64,000 nucleotides of DNA from Gambelia wislizenii (GCA_030847615.1 JAUMIR010000004.1:188668501-188732500), one strand, 5' to 3'; shown: positions 9,945 through 20,783, numbered from the stretch's first letter. Numbers and translations are program-made. Notes: a model not told the origin generated them from the sequence alone.

Positions 9945-10135
9945 TCACGGCCGGCATCCATAGATTTTCCTTGGTTTTTTTCCAGGCTGTGAGGCCATGT
10001 TCTGGAATAGTTTCTTTCTGACATTTCGCCTGCATCTGTGGCTGGCATCTTCAGAGAATGGTTGGGTAGCCCTTACAAAAGAATTCCACCCAGGAACAGG
10101 GGGATTCCCAGCAGATAACGGCCTATCAACCAACC
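9945..10135 (-). mobile_element. Penelope-like element fragment, reverse orientation
   Basis: The reverse complement of this segment is closely similar to 10250-10372. It contains a hammerhead-type core (10016-10058) followed by the conserved tail with cagaacatggcctcacagcc. Short hammerhead ribozymes in the terminal repeats are known for Penelope-like elements. No reverse transcriptase or GIY-YIG sequence is seen here. Confidence 0.6.
10016..10058 (-). ncRNA. Hammerhead-type ribozyme motif, minus strand, one core change
   Basis: Read on the minus strand: stem I TTCT, core CTGAAGA (10054-10048), stem II GCC/GGC with a long loop, core GAAA, then TGTC, then AGAA closing stem I. The canonical minimal form has GAAAC GTC at this point; here the C is T. 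The change may weaken a self-cleaving RNA. A match to the motif does not show activity. Confidence 0.55.
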
Positions 10136-10229
10136 ATTAGCCAAACAGACACTAACAATCCTTTCTATACCTAGAAACTAACCATTCAGTTACACAAATT
10201 TACATATTCTCCCCAACAGGGGTTCACAG

Positions 10230-10372
10230 CATATAAACTCCACACACACACCTACCCAACCATTCTCTGAAGATGCCAGCCACATATGCAGGCGAAACGT
10301 CAGAAAGAAACTATTCCAGAACACGGCCTCACAGCCCAGAAAAAAGCCAAGGAAAATCTAAGGGGGAGTTTT
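10230..10372 (+). mobile_element. Penelope-like element fragment, forward orientation
   Basis: This is the partner of the inverted copy at 9945-10135. It holds the hammerhead core at 10263-10305 and then the conserved tail ccagaacacggcctcacagc. The two copies face away from a ~100-bp spacer (10136-10230) that has no coding sequence. This head-to-head arrangement resembles partial or inverted Penelope-like insertions. Confidence 0.6.
10263..10305 (+). ncRNA. Hammerhead-type ribozyme motif, plus strand
   Basis: The order is TTCT (stem I, 10263-10266), CTGAAGA (10267-10273), GCC...GGC (stem II, 10275-10293), GAAA (10294-10297), CGTC (10298-10301) and AGAA (stem I, 10302-10305). This is the conserved CUGANGA...GAAA core with a GUC cleavage triplet and an almost absent stem III, as described for retroelement hammerheads. 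Predicted cleavage would be after the GTC at 10301. Confidence 0.68.
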
Positions 10373-10559
10373 TTAAAATTTGTGGGGGAAATGCACACTC
10401 CATTTCATTAGGACAACCAAATCACATTGCAGCACATTCCTGAAGCAAATAGCTGATTGGTTGGAGGTGCGCTGGGGGTGGAGCTTGCCAACAAGGCAGC
10501 ATCCGGAACCGCCATGTTGGATTTTCTCAGTAGCAATCCTGCACTGAAGTAATGAAACA

Positions 10560-10595
<36 letters not shown>

Positions 10596-10750
10596 AGCAG
10601 ACGTTCGCTCTTCTGCACCTTGGATTTAGTTCTTTTTTTAAAAAGAACTGTTTGGCAGGGGCAAGTAGGGGAGAATAAAACCATGAGTAATTCACTCACA
10701 CCCTCCATATTGATTCACTGGCATGGCTCCATGTGAACATCAAAGACGGG
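10373..10750. mobile_element. Dispersed MITE, partial copy (family of 55124 and 56380)
   Basis: It shares the block 'gctgattggttgga' with 56380-57054, followed by 'gggggtgg', 'acttgcca', 'gccatgttg', 'cttctgcaccttgg' and 'cccatgtgaa'-like blocks in the same order. It is interrupted by an expanded GAT repeat at 10560-10594. The left end lacks the TIR seen in the other copies. Confidence 0.6.
10560..10594 (+). repeat. (GAT)n microsatellite
   Basis: About twelve GAT units in a row. Reversed, it gives runs of serine or histidine codons, which explains apparent low-complexity peptides there. Confidence 0.95.
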
Positions 10751-10955
10751 CCCTAAAATCATCCATGATATTCAGGAAACCCTGGAATGGGGACAATACC
10801 ATGTGCTCCACTAACACCTCAAAATGGAAGACTAGACACTGTCCAATAATAATCCAGTATGGTGTAATTCAAGGATGGCTTTTAAAAAGAGGTTTTACTA
10901 CTGCTTCCTTCATGCACATTGGAATACTCTGTCTTGTAAAGAAGCATTGACCAAG

Positions 10956-11162
10956 GCCAAATGCACACTACACAAATAATCCAGTTTGAAACTGGATGAT
11001 TTGCCATGGCTCCTTCCTATTGATTCCTGGGATGTGTAGTTTGACAAGGTCTTTAGCCTTCTCTGCCAAAGAGTGCTGGAGCCTCACCAAACTACAAGTC
11101 CCAGGATCTTGTAGGAAGACAAATAACCCAGTATCAAACTGTTTGTGTAGTGTGGATTTGGC
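10956..11162. mobile_element. Palindromic foldback MITE
   Basis: The left end GCCAAATGCACACTACACAAA pairs with the right end tttgtgtagtgtggatttggc with one mismatch. Further inside, 'tttgccatggctcc' and 'gggatgtgtagtttg' mirror 'aaactacaagtcccagg'. It is one of the short palindromic DNA elements common in reptiles, with no coding capacity. Confidence 0.78.
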
Positions 11163-11199
11163 TCTATTCAGCAAGCCCCTCTCTGGTTGTTTCAGTTAG

Positions 11200-11320
11200 C
11201 CAAGAAGAACTGGTTTGTTTTTTGAATTGTAAGCAACCTTGACTCCCAATTTTGGGAGAAAGGAAAGCTCAAAATATAACATCATCATCATCAGCAGCAG
11301 CAGCAGCAACAACAATAACG
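11200..11320 (+). repeat. LINE 3' tail remnant with CAG/ATC microsatellites
   Basis: The block 'ttgtaagcaaccttgactcccaattttggg', followed by 'aaatataa' and trinucleotide repeats, is the typical end of L2-like LINEs in this window (compare 13980-14056). Confidence 0.5.
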
Positions 11321-11513
11321 TGCAAGTATGATCTCTTAGCTGGATGTGTAGTATTTTAATCTCCATTCGGCCAGAATGGGGTATATTTACAATTATTATT
11401 ACACAGAAGTGTTTCTTAAATTGTATTGTGGGAAAGAATCACTTATTTGGAGATATATATATTTATTTATGATTTATATTTACACTCTAATGAGTATCAT
11501 ATATAACACTCCT

Positions 11514-11585
11514 CTAACTTTCTGCATGTCTTCTTGATTTTCTGGTTATTGAAACTATATCCCACATATACACCCCTCCACCACC
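11514..11585 (+). repeat. 72-bp identical direct repeat, copy B
   Basis: Identical by eye to 8777-8848. It ends exactly where the L2-like LINE begins, so it may be filler DNA copied by a template switch during insertion. Confidence 0.85.
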
Positions 11586-11593
11586 ACTCTTAG

Positions 11594-13794
11594 ATGGAAC
11601 TAAGAGCCACTGTCTGCCCCTCTGGGGGTGGTGGACCCATTAGAATGGTCCGCCCTCGAAGGCTAATGGAACCAATTGGCTTCCAGAAAGCCCTAGAGGG
11701 TTTAATGGTTGGTAACGCCGGTGATTCTGTAGAGACTTTGGTCAGCATCTGGAACACTGATCTTACCAAGGCTATCGACACAATCGCTCCCAAGCGTCCT
11801 TTCCAGCCCGCCTCTAATCGTAAGCCCTGGTACACAGAGGAGCTTAGGAGGATGAAGCGAACTGGACAACGGCTAGAGTGCAAGTGGCAGAAGACTCAAC
11901 TCTTATCCGACAGAACTCGCCATAGGAAGCATCTTGATTCCTATCGGGAGGCAATACGGGCAGCACAGAGATCCTTTTGCTCTTCACGTATTGCATCTGC
12001 AGAGTCCCATTCAGCAGAGATGTTTAAGGTGGTGGGGGAGCTGATGCAGGTTCCTCCTGTGCCAAATCCTCTACTTAACCTGACAACAGCATGCTGTGAT
12101 GCATTTAATATCCACTTTGCAGATAAAATCTCTCGGATAACAGCCGACTTGGATGCCAATGTTCTGACAGAATCCATAGATGAGGCATCCAAAAACTCCA
12201 TTGATGGCACTTTACTGGATCAGTTTCAATCGGTGAGTACCGATGATGTGGACAAGCTCCTTGGAAGAGTGAGGAAGACGGCTTGCCCTCTTGATCCCTG
12301 TCCATCTTGGCTGGGCGTCCAGGGGGGGGGACACATTGAGCGTATTCCTACAGGACACAATCAATGCATCCTTCAGGGAAGGTATTGTACCATCTTGTTT
12401 AAAGGAGGCGGCGGTTAAGCCACTCCTGAAAAAACCCTCCCTGGACCCCCTGGAAAAGAACAATTACAGACCAGTGTCCTTGCTACCTTTTTTAAAGCAA
12501 GGTGATTGAGAGGGCAGTTGCTTCCCAACTCCAAGCCATCTTGGATGAAACCGATTATCTTGATCCATTTCAAACCGGCTTCAGGACAGGATATGGAGTA
12601 GAGACTGCCATGGTCGCTCTAACCGATGACCTCCGCCTGAGCATCGACAGGGGTAATGTGACCCTGCTGGTGCTCTTGGACCTCTCAGCAGCCTTTGACA
12701 CTATAGATCATTCCATCCTCTTGGATCGCCTGAGAGAGTTAGGAATTGGAGGCACTGCTCTGCAATGATTCCATTCCTTTCTCTCGGGCAGATCCCAGAG
12801 GGTGAGACTCGGGGACAGCTGCTCTTCCAGAATTGAGCTCAATTGTGGCATCCCTCAGGGTGCCATTCTGTCCCCGATGCTATTTAACATTTATATGAAG
12901 CCGCTGGGAGAGATCATCCGGAGGCATGGAGCTCGGTGTCATCAGTACGCTGATGACACTCAGATATATTTCTCCATGACCAGATCGTCGGCTCAGACTT
13001 CAGATGGGGTCTCTCCTCTCAATGACTGTCTTAGAGTGGTAATGGATTGGATGAGGAAAAACAGATTGAGACTAAATCCAGACAAAACAGAGGTACTGAC
13101 AGTCACAGGCCCGAAACCAGGTCTGGGAATACAATTCCAGTCCTGGATGGACTCACACTCTCCTCTAAGGACTGTGTTCACAGTCTGGGTGTACTCCTGG
13201 ATTCGTCGCTTCACATGACTAGTCAGGTGAATGCGACGGCCAGAAGTGCCTGTTATCAGCTTCGGCTGATACGCCAACTACACCCTTACTGGGATACAAG
13301 GGATCTGGAAACTGTGGTACATGCTTTGGTAACCTCATGTTTGGATTACTGTAATGCACTCTACATGGGGCTTCCCTTGTGCCTAACCCAGAAACTTCAA
13401 CTGGTACAAAATATGGCAGCCAGGTTAATTACGGGTACATCTAGGAGAGAGCATATAACACCTGTGCTTAAATCTCTCCATTGGTTGCCGATTAGTTTCC
13501 GGGCGCAGTACAAGGTGTTGGTTTTAACCTTTAAAGCCCTACATGGATTGGGTCCATCTTATCTCTGGGACCGCCTCATCCCATATGATCCCCCCCCGCA
13601 CACTTTGGTCCTCTGGGAGGAACCTGCTGCAGCCTATGAAAACTAGGCTGTCGCAGAGCTCCCAGATGACCTTCTCTTCTACGGCTCCCAGACTTTGGAA
13701 TGGCCTGCCAGATGAGATCCGTCTTATCACTACTCTTGATAGCTTCAAGAAAGCGCTAAAGACGGATCTCTTCCAGCAGGCCTTCCCAGAATAA
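11594..13794 (+). pseudogene. ORF2 reverse transcriptase of the L2-like LINE
   Basis: The pieces are 11594-12300 (linker), 12291-12509 (KPLLKKPSLDPLEKNNYRPVSLL), 12502-12768 (FQTGFRTGYGVETAM, LLDLSAAFDTIDHSILLDRL), 12802-13218 (GIPQGAILSPMLFNIYM, then QYADDTQIYF with YADD at 12946-12957), 13047-13646 (VHSLGVLLDSSL, LDYCNALYMGLPL, LKSLHWLPI) and 13543-13794 (APRLWNGLPDEIR...FKKALKTDLFQQAF). The catalytic aspartates are kept. The RT would prime cDNA synthesis at the nicked target. Frameshifts near 12300, 12500, 13130 and 13600, and a stop near 12766 inactivate it. The clade (L2 rather than CR1 or L3) is from recognition. Confidence 0.85.
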
Positions 13795-14028
13795 CTTCCC
13801 GGTTCAAGTGGACTGATTGCTACCCACCCCCTTGCCATCGTTGCCTTTATTTATTTATTTATTTATTTATTGTATTTTATCTTTGTTTTAACTCTCCATT
13901 AGTTTAATTTAGTTTTAAGGGGTGGGAGGGTTAGGATGGGGAAGGATTGTTTTAACTTGATGTTGTTTTAATCTTGCTTTAGGCCGCCCCGGTTGCCGAG
14001 CAGAGGGGCGGGTTAAAAATAAAAAAAA

Positions 14029-14056
14029 AATTATTATTATTATTATTATTATTATT
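14029..14056 (+). repeat. (ATT)n tail of the L2-like LINE
   Basis: About nine ATT units after a run of A. L2-type LINEs commonly end in short tandem repeats rather than poly(A). Confidence 0.9.
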
Positions 14057-14132
14057 TGACACTTTGTACTTAATAACACTTCGGTGAGGTAGGTTAAACA
14101 AAGAGACACTGGTCTCATCTACAGTACATGAA

Positions 14133-14167
14133 CCAGGATATGCCAGCTCCCCACTGGCATATCCTGG
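14133..14167. repeat. Perfect 14-bp stem hairpin
   Basis: CCAGGATATGCCAG (14133-14146) and CTGGCATATCCTGG (14154-14167) are exact inverted repeats around the 7-base loop CTCCCCA. It lies in otherwise unassigned sequence just after the L2-like LINE. Confidence 0.88.
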
Positions 14168-14987
14168 CCATGGATCAGGCCTGTTCCTTCCCTGTTACCA
14201 CCTCCAAACAGGCCGGAGTCCAGACAGGTAAGTTGGTCCTTCACTGCAGCTGCTGCCACTGTCATCTCCCTCACTGTCTCAGAAGGCTGGAATCCAGCCC
14301 ACAACATGTGGCCAAGGCCCCTTGCATGTGACCAGCTAATTCATGCTGTGGGACTCCTTCCTGCCTTCAGGGGAGCAAGGCAGACTTGCAGAAGCTGCAA
14401 GAGCTGGCCTCCCAGGATGGGCTCATGTGGTCTCACGGAGTCACATTCCTTCCCAGCAGGAATGGATTAAAAGAGGTATTATTTTAAAATGTTTTATTGG
14501 GCCCGACCCCATTTGAGTCCCATATCTGCCCTGAGGGTGCTGAGGACTGCCCAGGGGCAGAATGGGGCAAATGTCCTGCCTCATCAGGACTTCAGGGCTC
14601 TAAGACAAGGCAAGATGGGGTATATTGCCCATCTAGACAAGCCCAATGTCAGGGTCACCCAGTAAGTTTCATGGTTATTCAGGAAAATGAACCTGGCTCT
14701 CCCAAGTCCCAGTTCAACCCTCCAACCATATTTCCATTGTATATATCAAATGAATACATTTGAAAATCAAATTTGTAACATAGCTCAGATTTTCAGTTCT
14801 TAACCTTCTCTCTTATTGTTTATTAAATCAAATTTGCCATAATTCCCCTTTACAATTTTGCAGCATAATTAAAACGAAGCAAACCTTAATATTTTCATAT
14901 GAGCAAATCTTAGTAAACATTTATCTCATCCAAAAATTAATTTAATTAAGTTGCCCCTTTTTGTTGGCAAATTTCCAACTTAATGTC
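14168..14987. other. No gene seen
   Basis: Moderately GC-rich to 14700, then AT-rich. Short frames at 14128-14331 and 14497-14763 have no recognisable domain. I see nothing supportable. Confidence 0.4.
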
Positions 14988-14990
14988 TAA

Positions 14991-15577
14991 GGAGATAATC
15001 AGACATGGCTAATGTGGCACCAGAATAATGACATCAGAATACAAAAGGATGCCAATATCACATGACATTGTCCTTTTGTGTTCCACTGTCATTCTTGTGA
15101 TGTTTCTTTCTATTGATAGTACAAGCTGTGAATAGATCGCCCATCCTGTTTTGATGCCGGCATTGCCGGTGTGTGAAATCTCTGGCCATTTAACTCATGT
15201 GAATGCAATGTCAATGGCGGGTATGGCAGGAACACTTCCAGGTAAGATTGTGACATTCAGGTAAGTGATGCACTTTTTTAGACCTTCCCTGGCTTACTTG
15301 GAAGTTTTAAAGTGTGTGTATGTGCTTTTTGTCACTCTAAATGTTTTTGTTGTTGTTGTTTTGTTTTATGTTTTCATTTCCTATGCAATGAAGTCTTGCA
15401 GGATTTCAAACAAGGAAGTGAACCAGGCTTTGTTCACTTCCTTTTCATTGTGGAGGAAGCCTTCTGCCAGGAGAGAAGGTAAGTGCAGGGGGGGGGCATT
15501 CTTTTGCTGCCATAAAAATTGGTCTTTTTTATCCTGGTTAAAAAAAAAAGTTTTAAGTGGATCATCTGATAAAATCC
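14991..15577. mobile_element. TIR element, copy 2 (TSD TAA)
   Basis: The left end GGAGATAATCAGACATG and right end CATCTGATAAAATCC are imperfect inverted repeats. TAA occurs exactly outside both (14988-14990 and 15578-15580). The interior shares with other copies the GAAGTGAA...TTCACTTCC hairpin (near 15413-15443) and two GTAAGT motifs (15261 and 15479). No transposase is encoded. Confidence 0.75.
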
Positions 15578-15580
15578 TAA

Positions 15581-16676
15581 CTTAGTTGACACTGATCAGT
15601 CAGTTCCTATTACTGAGTAAAAGCACAAAATCAATCTTAATGCAACTCTATGTACAGTTTCATCAGGACTGGCTTCTACCTCCCCTCTCCGCACTGATTT
15701 ATGAATGCAGACATGCAGGTATGTAATGTAGAAGACTTGAAGGATGCAAATGAAGTGAAGGGCCTGAAAGCTACAACAAACTGTGCATATTCTAATTGTG
15801 GAAGTATAATTAAACAATTAGTTGAGTGGACCGAATTAATTATGTTTAATTATTTAATTGAGCTTCATTAATTAATAAGTAAATTTTAGTTAATTATTTA
15901 AGTTAGATTTCCAGAGGAATGGAATTCAGTGCCTAAAACCCACAAGAAACAAGAAACAAATGGCAACAGAATGAAATCAACTCCTTCCTCTTTTTGCTCT
16001 TGTTTGCTCAGAGTGAAAGAGTCAACTTCCCAATATCTTAGGGGACAGGAAAGCAGTGGCATCAGCTCTGTGTAGAGTAAACATGGCAGACTCCAGCTAC
16101 CTGATGTCCCTGCTATCTGCTTCTTTCCATCACTTCTGGCGGATAAGCCCACAAGCTGAAAAGGGGGTCTACCAAAGTATTCTGTGCCCCCTCAAACATG
16201 AGTGAGCTTTGAATGAAAGTGTGGAATACACCTCCTGACACCAAGGTAGGAACAAATTAGATTTCATGCAGAGATATGATTCCATGGTGGATAGAGGATT
16301 CTGGGAGCTATAGACCAAACAAATAATGTTTCCAAGGCTTGATTCTGTTCATGAAACCACACATGCACACTCACATACAATCCGTACATGAAGGAGCTAA
16401 AGTTCAAATAAATGTCTAGAGACTGAGCTGCACACCGTGATTCACATTTGCCTATTTCCTCACTTTAAAAGCCTCTTAAATTCCATTCAAATCGGTCTCA
16501 CAAAATGTTATGGGCACAGTATCCTATATCTTTTCCCCATGTGACCAATTAACTAGTCTTGAGTGTGTCTACACGCGTGTGCGCACATGCACACACACCG
16601 AGTAGCAGTAAAGTAATATTTTGAATAATGACATAATGTCTAAGATTAACAGAAACCTATTAAAGTCTTGCACTCC

Positions 16677-16714
<38 letters not shown>

Positions 16715-17149
16715 AGTTTGTAGCTTGAGCCTTCAGGCACAGAACTCATGAAATGATTTTTGGATTTGAACTTAGAAGTATAATAATTTGTTTTACCAAG
16801 GCTGACTTATTTTTTTGGGCAGAAACAGTTAAGCTAAGGTACTAATTGCTACAAATGAGATAACCTCTTCCTTGTGCCGTGCTGAGTATGTAATTGGAAC
16901 CTGGACAGCAGCAAAATGAAGAAGGTAGAGGTCACTAGAAACTAAAGAGAGCATGTCTGTGGGAGAAATTTTATTTCAAGAAGACTTCCTCTAGACACCA
17001 TGAAATGTTATCATATTAACACTGAGGGTCTTGTACACACAAACCTCTTAAAGTAGCTGTACATGTGTACAGTTCCCTGTAATCTTGTTACAGTAGAGGA
17101 GACAGGATCAGTTCTAAAATTAGGGGGGGAAGTAATACAGGAATTTTTT
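15581..17149. other. No gene seen; contains one microsatellite
   Basis: AT-rich sequence including repeated 'taattaa' near 15830-15900. Frames at 15596-15817 and 15898-16152 are short and have no domain. Possibly unique intergenic DNA. Confidence 0.4.
16679..16712 (+). repeat. (TG)n microsatellite
   Basis: An uninterrupted TG dinucleotide run of about 34 bp. Confidence 0.97.
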
Positions 17150-19262
17150 TAAGGGGTTAGGAATTTTTTATTGGAATAAGACCATCTATTGAAAAATACA
17201 CCTGACCGCAAAAGGCCATAACAATAACACAAAAATAATATTAATTGTTTTCCTCTTTTCTTACTAATACAAAAATAAAACTATCTATCCTAACACTAAT
17301 ACATTTTTCCTCTTAATCTAAACGCACTATAATCACATTATATTTACACAATACAATTATACTTATTTGGAAAAGGAAAAATAATAATAAAAGATTAATT
17401 AAAAGATTAATTAAAAAATAATACAAAATTATACAAAAATACAATAATAATAAAAAAAATTATTTATTTAAAATATCCTTTTAAGTTATTGCTGGGGTTG
17501 TCTCACTAAACCATGGCCAAAACTTTTTCCAACGATGGTTTGAAAATTTCTCTTTTTCACTCAGAGCTAAATTTTCAGTTACGTTCTTCACATAATAAGC
17601 AGTGCCTTTTACATCCTGCAGATTTTGACTTTTCAGCTCCCTTTGTCTTTGGAAAAATAACCCTAACATCACATAGAGGTTGACCAGGCGCACTGGGGGC
17701 CAGGGCACTTTCCAAAAACTCTCAGCCATGGAACCAGGCTCCTTCCTCTTCCTCTTTTGGCCCACTGACTTTCTGGGTCCCCTGACACCCTCTGGAGGTT
17801 CAGTCCCCGAAAGTATTGTCTCCCAAGCCTGTTGTGCCAAATCTGGCCAATCCAGGACCCGGGCCACCTCCTCCCATGTTTCCTGGGCACTTGGGCAATC
17901 CTGGACAAAATGTCTGATCGTCTCCTTTTGTGCCACGCCACTCAAAATCTCAGCCTTTTTACATTTCAGATGAGGACAAAGTCTGCTCATCCTCTGCGGT
18001 CCACGGTCTCCTTCCCTTCAGATTAAGAACCTGATGGTAGAGCCTCCACCTCAAGTCCCACAACTTTTTGGGGACCCTTTTGTCCATGAAATACTCAGTC
18101 GGGTTAGTCTGGTGTTTTAGGTAGTCTGACAAATCTGGTTTGGCCTGACATTTTTGCAAACACGGGTTAACATAAATCTCCTCCACTATTTTTCTGTACA
18201 AACCTCTCTTGATGCTCTGACCTGGCCTGTCTTCACCCTTCAACTCCTCAGCATGGACTCTATATTTCTTTGGGTAAAAAAACAAAGTCTCTCAAAAAAT
18301 CTGGTGCTTTCAATTTTTCAGGCAAAGAAAACCTAAAACTTAATGAGCCTTCCTCCCACCAAGTCTTTCCCCATCTAGTCCCCATCCAGCACTCACAAAA
18401 CAAAACTAGCCAAGCCTGAGGTTGAATCTGACCCTTTTGCAACAGAGAGACTTCCCCAAAATTTTGGGCAGAAAAGATGGTGATGAACTTAGGTCCCAGG
18501 GCTGGGAAGTCCAGGCCCCCTTGTTCTACCTTCCCATAAGCCACTGCTCTTGCCAGGGGGAACGTGGCCATTCCCCAAATGAACTTGAAGAGAAACCGAT
18601 TGGCTTCTTTAATCACTGAATCTGGAGGCAGGAAAACAGCCACTAAGTTGGCTGCCACCGGAAGCAAGTAGGTATTTACAAAAGCAGCTCTCTGGTAAAT
18701 GGTCAGCTTCCATCTCTGTCAGAGGGCCACCCTTTCCTTCACTTTTTCCAACCAGCGATACCAATTTTCTTTCCATCCCTTGGGAGCCACTGTAAAATTC
18801 AACCCCAGGATCTTTACCCTATCCATCTTTGCCTCTTGCTCTGCTTGTCACCCTTCCTTTCCTTCAACTATGTCCTTTAGAGGAATAGCTGCCATCTTGT
18901 CCTCTGCAGCAAAAATCCTGATCAAAAAACGCTTTTCCATGTTAAGTCGAGCACCAGAAACTCGACCGTAGGCCTCAAAAGCATCTTTAATCTTTCTAAC
19001 TTCCATCTTGCCCTTAACGAAGAGGGACACGTCATCAGCATGGGCAACAAATTTAACAGATTCACACTGAACCAACCACGAACTGTCCAACGGATGTGGG
19101 ATTCGGATCCCCGAGATGCTCTTGTCTAAACTAATCTTACACAGGATAGCATCCAAAGCAATAACATACAAGAGAGGGCTCAGTGGACAACCTTGCCTCA
19201 CCTCAGAATTTAACTTAATCCTCTTTTCTCTATGACCATTGACTTTAGTTTCTCTGAGGGTC
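17150..19262 (-). mobile_element. Tx1-clade LINE (L1 superfamily), 5' truncated
   Basis: The minus strand holds a reverse transcriptase palm and the long C-terminal region. The 3' untranslated part (17150-17480) is very AT-rich and ends near an AATAAAAAATTCC-like block. The 5' end stops near a C-run at 19267-19279. The wording of the RT blocks, GVRQGCPLSPLLYV-like with a following SGARLNMEKR, is closer to Tx1-type elements than to the L1 copies at 21421 and 46710. That is a judgement from recognition. Confidence 0.7.
17481..19262 (-). pseudogene. ORF2 (RT palm to C terminus) of the Tx1-like LINE
   Basis: From the N-terminal side: 19262-18848 gives EVRQGCPLSPLLYVIALDAIL and the catalytic FVAHADDVSLFV, with both aspartates kept. 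18667-18260 gives LFKFIWGMATFPLARAVAYGKVEQGGLDFP, the connection region. 18285-17959 and 17990-17481 give the C-terminal part with CPHLKC...HFVQDC, a C-x4-C...H-x4-C zinc-binding motif. Each piece is in a different frame, so at least three frameshifts disable it. Confidence 0.72.
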
Positions 19263-19489
19263 TCACTCCCCCCCCCCAGGTTTTACTTTGTTCCATCCTT
19301 TTCTCACATCAATTTGCAATTAAAAGGAAATCTGCATGGAGATTTGTACAGATTTTTTGGGTACCCATTTCACTTGATACATGCATTTTTGCCTCATAAG
19401 GGCGTTTTCTTTTGTACACACTTTTGCTCAACATATCTGTTTTTACTAGCACTTTCCTCTTATCTAATTCTGTTTTGTATCACTAATGC

Positions 19490-19640
19490 AGTTTGTCGTT
19501 TGTTGTGGCACCACAGCTCTCTAACAGAGAAGGCGGAATATTTCATAAAGCTACAAATCCCAGGATTCCTTAGGCTGGAGCCATGATAGTTAAAGTGGTG
19601 TCAAACTGCTTTATTTTTGCAGTGTGTCAGCAGCCTAAGA
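19490..19640. mobile_element. Half of a palindromic foldback MITE
   Basis: Contains 'gctacaaatcccaggattcc', then 'gccatgatagttaaagtggtgtcaaactgc' and 'gcagtgtgtcagcagcc', the right half of a short palindromic element like that at 60294-60507. The left half is missing or decayed. Confidence 0.55.
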
Positions 19641-19735
19641 CATTTTAAAAGGAGATAGAAAAGTGGGACCACAGAGAATTAATTGAGAATCTACCTGCTA
19701 AACCCGAACAATTGTCAGTATGCATTTAGCATATA

Positions 19736-20037
19736 CAGGTTGAGTATCCCTTGCCTGGAATTCCAAAACCCAAAATATTCCAAAATCCAAAATTATCTAC
19801 ATGGGTGGCTGAGATAGTAATGCTTTCTTATGGTTCAGTGTACATGAACTTTTTTTTCATGCACAGAACTATTAAAATATTGTTTATAAAATTACCTTTG
19901 GGCTATGTATAAGGTGCATATGAAACATGAATGAATTTCATGTTTAGACTTGGGTCCCATCTCCATGGATATGCAAGTATTCCAAAATCTGAAAAACTAC
20001 TGGTCACAAACATTTCTAATAGGGGATACTCAACCTG
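19736..20037. mobile_element. Tigger/pogo-like MITE (TA target site)
   Basis: The ends CAGGTTGAGTATCCC and GGGATACTCAACCTG are perfect 15-bp inverted repeats. TA lies directly outside both (19734-19735 and 20038-20039), as for Tc1/mariner-type transposons. Repeated 'ccaaaatccaaaatt' blocks inside the ends resemble the Tigger-type elements known from mammals. There is no coding capacity in these 302 bp. Confidence 0.88.
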
Positions 20038-20039
20038 TA

Positions 20040-20520
20040 CTGATCAAATCAATTGTTGAATAATGAGCTAGCACTTATGTAAATCCCATTGATCCAATGA
20101 ATATACTTTAGCTGGAATTCAGGTCTGGATTACTACAAAGCCAAGGATACATGTGGTAATGACAATAATGCACAGGGGCCATACTCTGCATATTTGAGGC
20201 TCCAGGCTCAGGCCCTAGCATCCCTAAGTAAAGGACTTCCAACCTCAGGGCTGAAAAAACCCTCTGCCTCAAAGCTGTGGTGAAAGCACTATGACTGAAT
20301 CCCAACAAGTGAGGACTTTTTATTCCAAGTGGGAAGGAAGCTAGAACACCATCCTCACAGTTGTTGCTGTTTGTTACCATCATCTGTTTTGTGGTAGAGC
20401 TTCTTCCAACAACAGTTACACAGGTGTACCTGTGAATAGCTGGCAGACATTATTTTTCTTTCCCTTAGAAGAGTGCAACATTGACAATTTTCACTTTTTC
20501 TGAGGTGAGACAGACGATGG
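20040..20520. other. No gene seen
   Basis: Unassigned sequence; the frame at 20108-20383 has no recognisable domain. Confidence 0.35.
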
Positions 20521-20783
20521 TCATATTTTAATAATTACAGCTTGGATAAATGATACTCTTACCATTGTATTTCTAACTTCAATGAATGATTGTGAAAGGT
20601 GACCAGTGAAGAAAGATAACAGAAAGAGAATTAATTGACTTGCAATGTGGTGCTGGAAGAGAGTTCTTTGAATATTATGGATTAGCAGAATGATGAATAA
20701 TATGGTCCTAAAGCAAATCAAGCCTGAACTTTCCCTAGAAGCCAAAATGATCGAATTGAGGCTATCATACTTTGGCCACATCA
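20521..20783 (+). mobile_element. BovB/RTE LINE fragment
   Basis: Near 20700-20780 the plus strand reads [26 protein letters not shown], the same block as on the minus strand at about 42230-42310. It ends exactly where the CR1 repeat tail begins at 20784, so a CR1 insertion or a junction cut it off. Only the C-terminal region is present. Confidence 0.65.

Larger units (their letters stand above)
11586..14056 (+). mobile_element. L2-like LINE, 5' truncated, 3' end intact
   Basis: The best preserved L2-like LINE in the window. It runs from inside the linker between endonuclease and RT to a 3' tail 'gccgccccggttgccgagcagaggggcgggttaaa'-like segment and an (ATT)n repeat at 14029-14056. A TTTA microsatellite lies in the 3' untranslated part (13848-13871). 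The adjacent 72-bp duplication marks its 5' end. No clear target duplication was found. Confidence 0.82.

Noticed and set aside
10373..10708. Frames with poly-Ser or poly-His
   Set aside because: They are translations of the (GAT)n microsatellite, not real proteins.
8841..11588. The 72-bp duplication as a hAT relic containing the L2-like LINE
   Set aside because: Sequence before copy B and after the LINE does not match the hAT element, so a second hAT copy is not supported.
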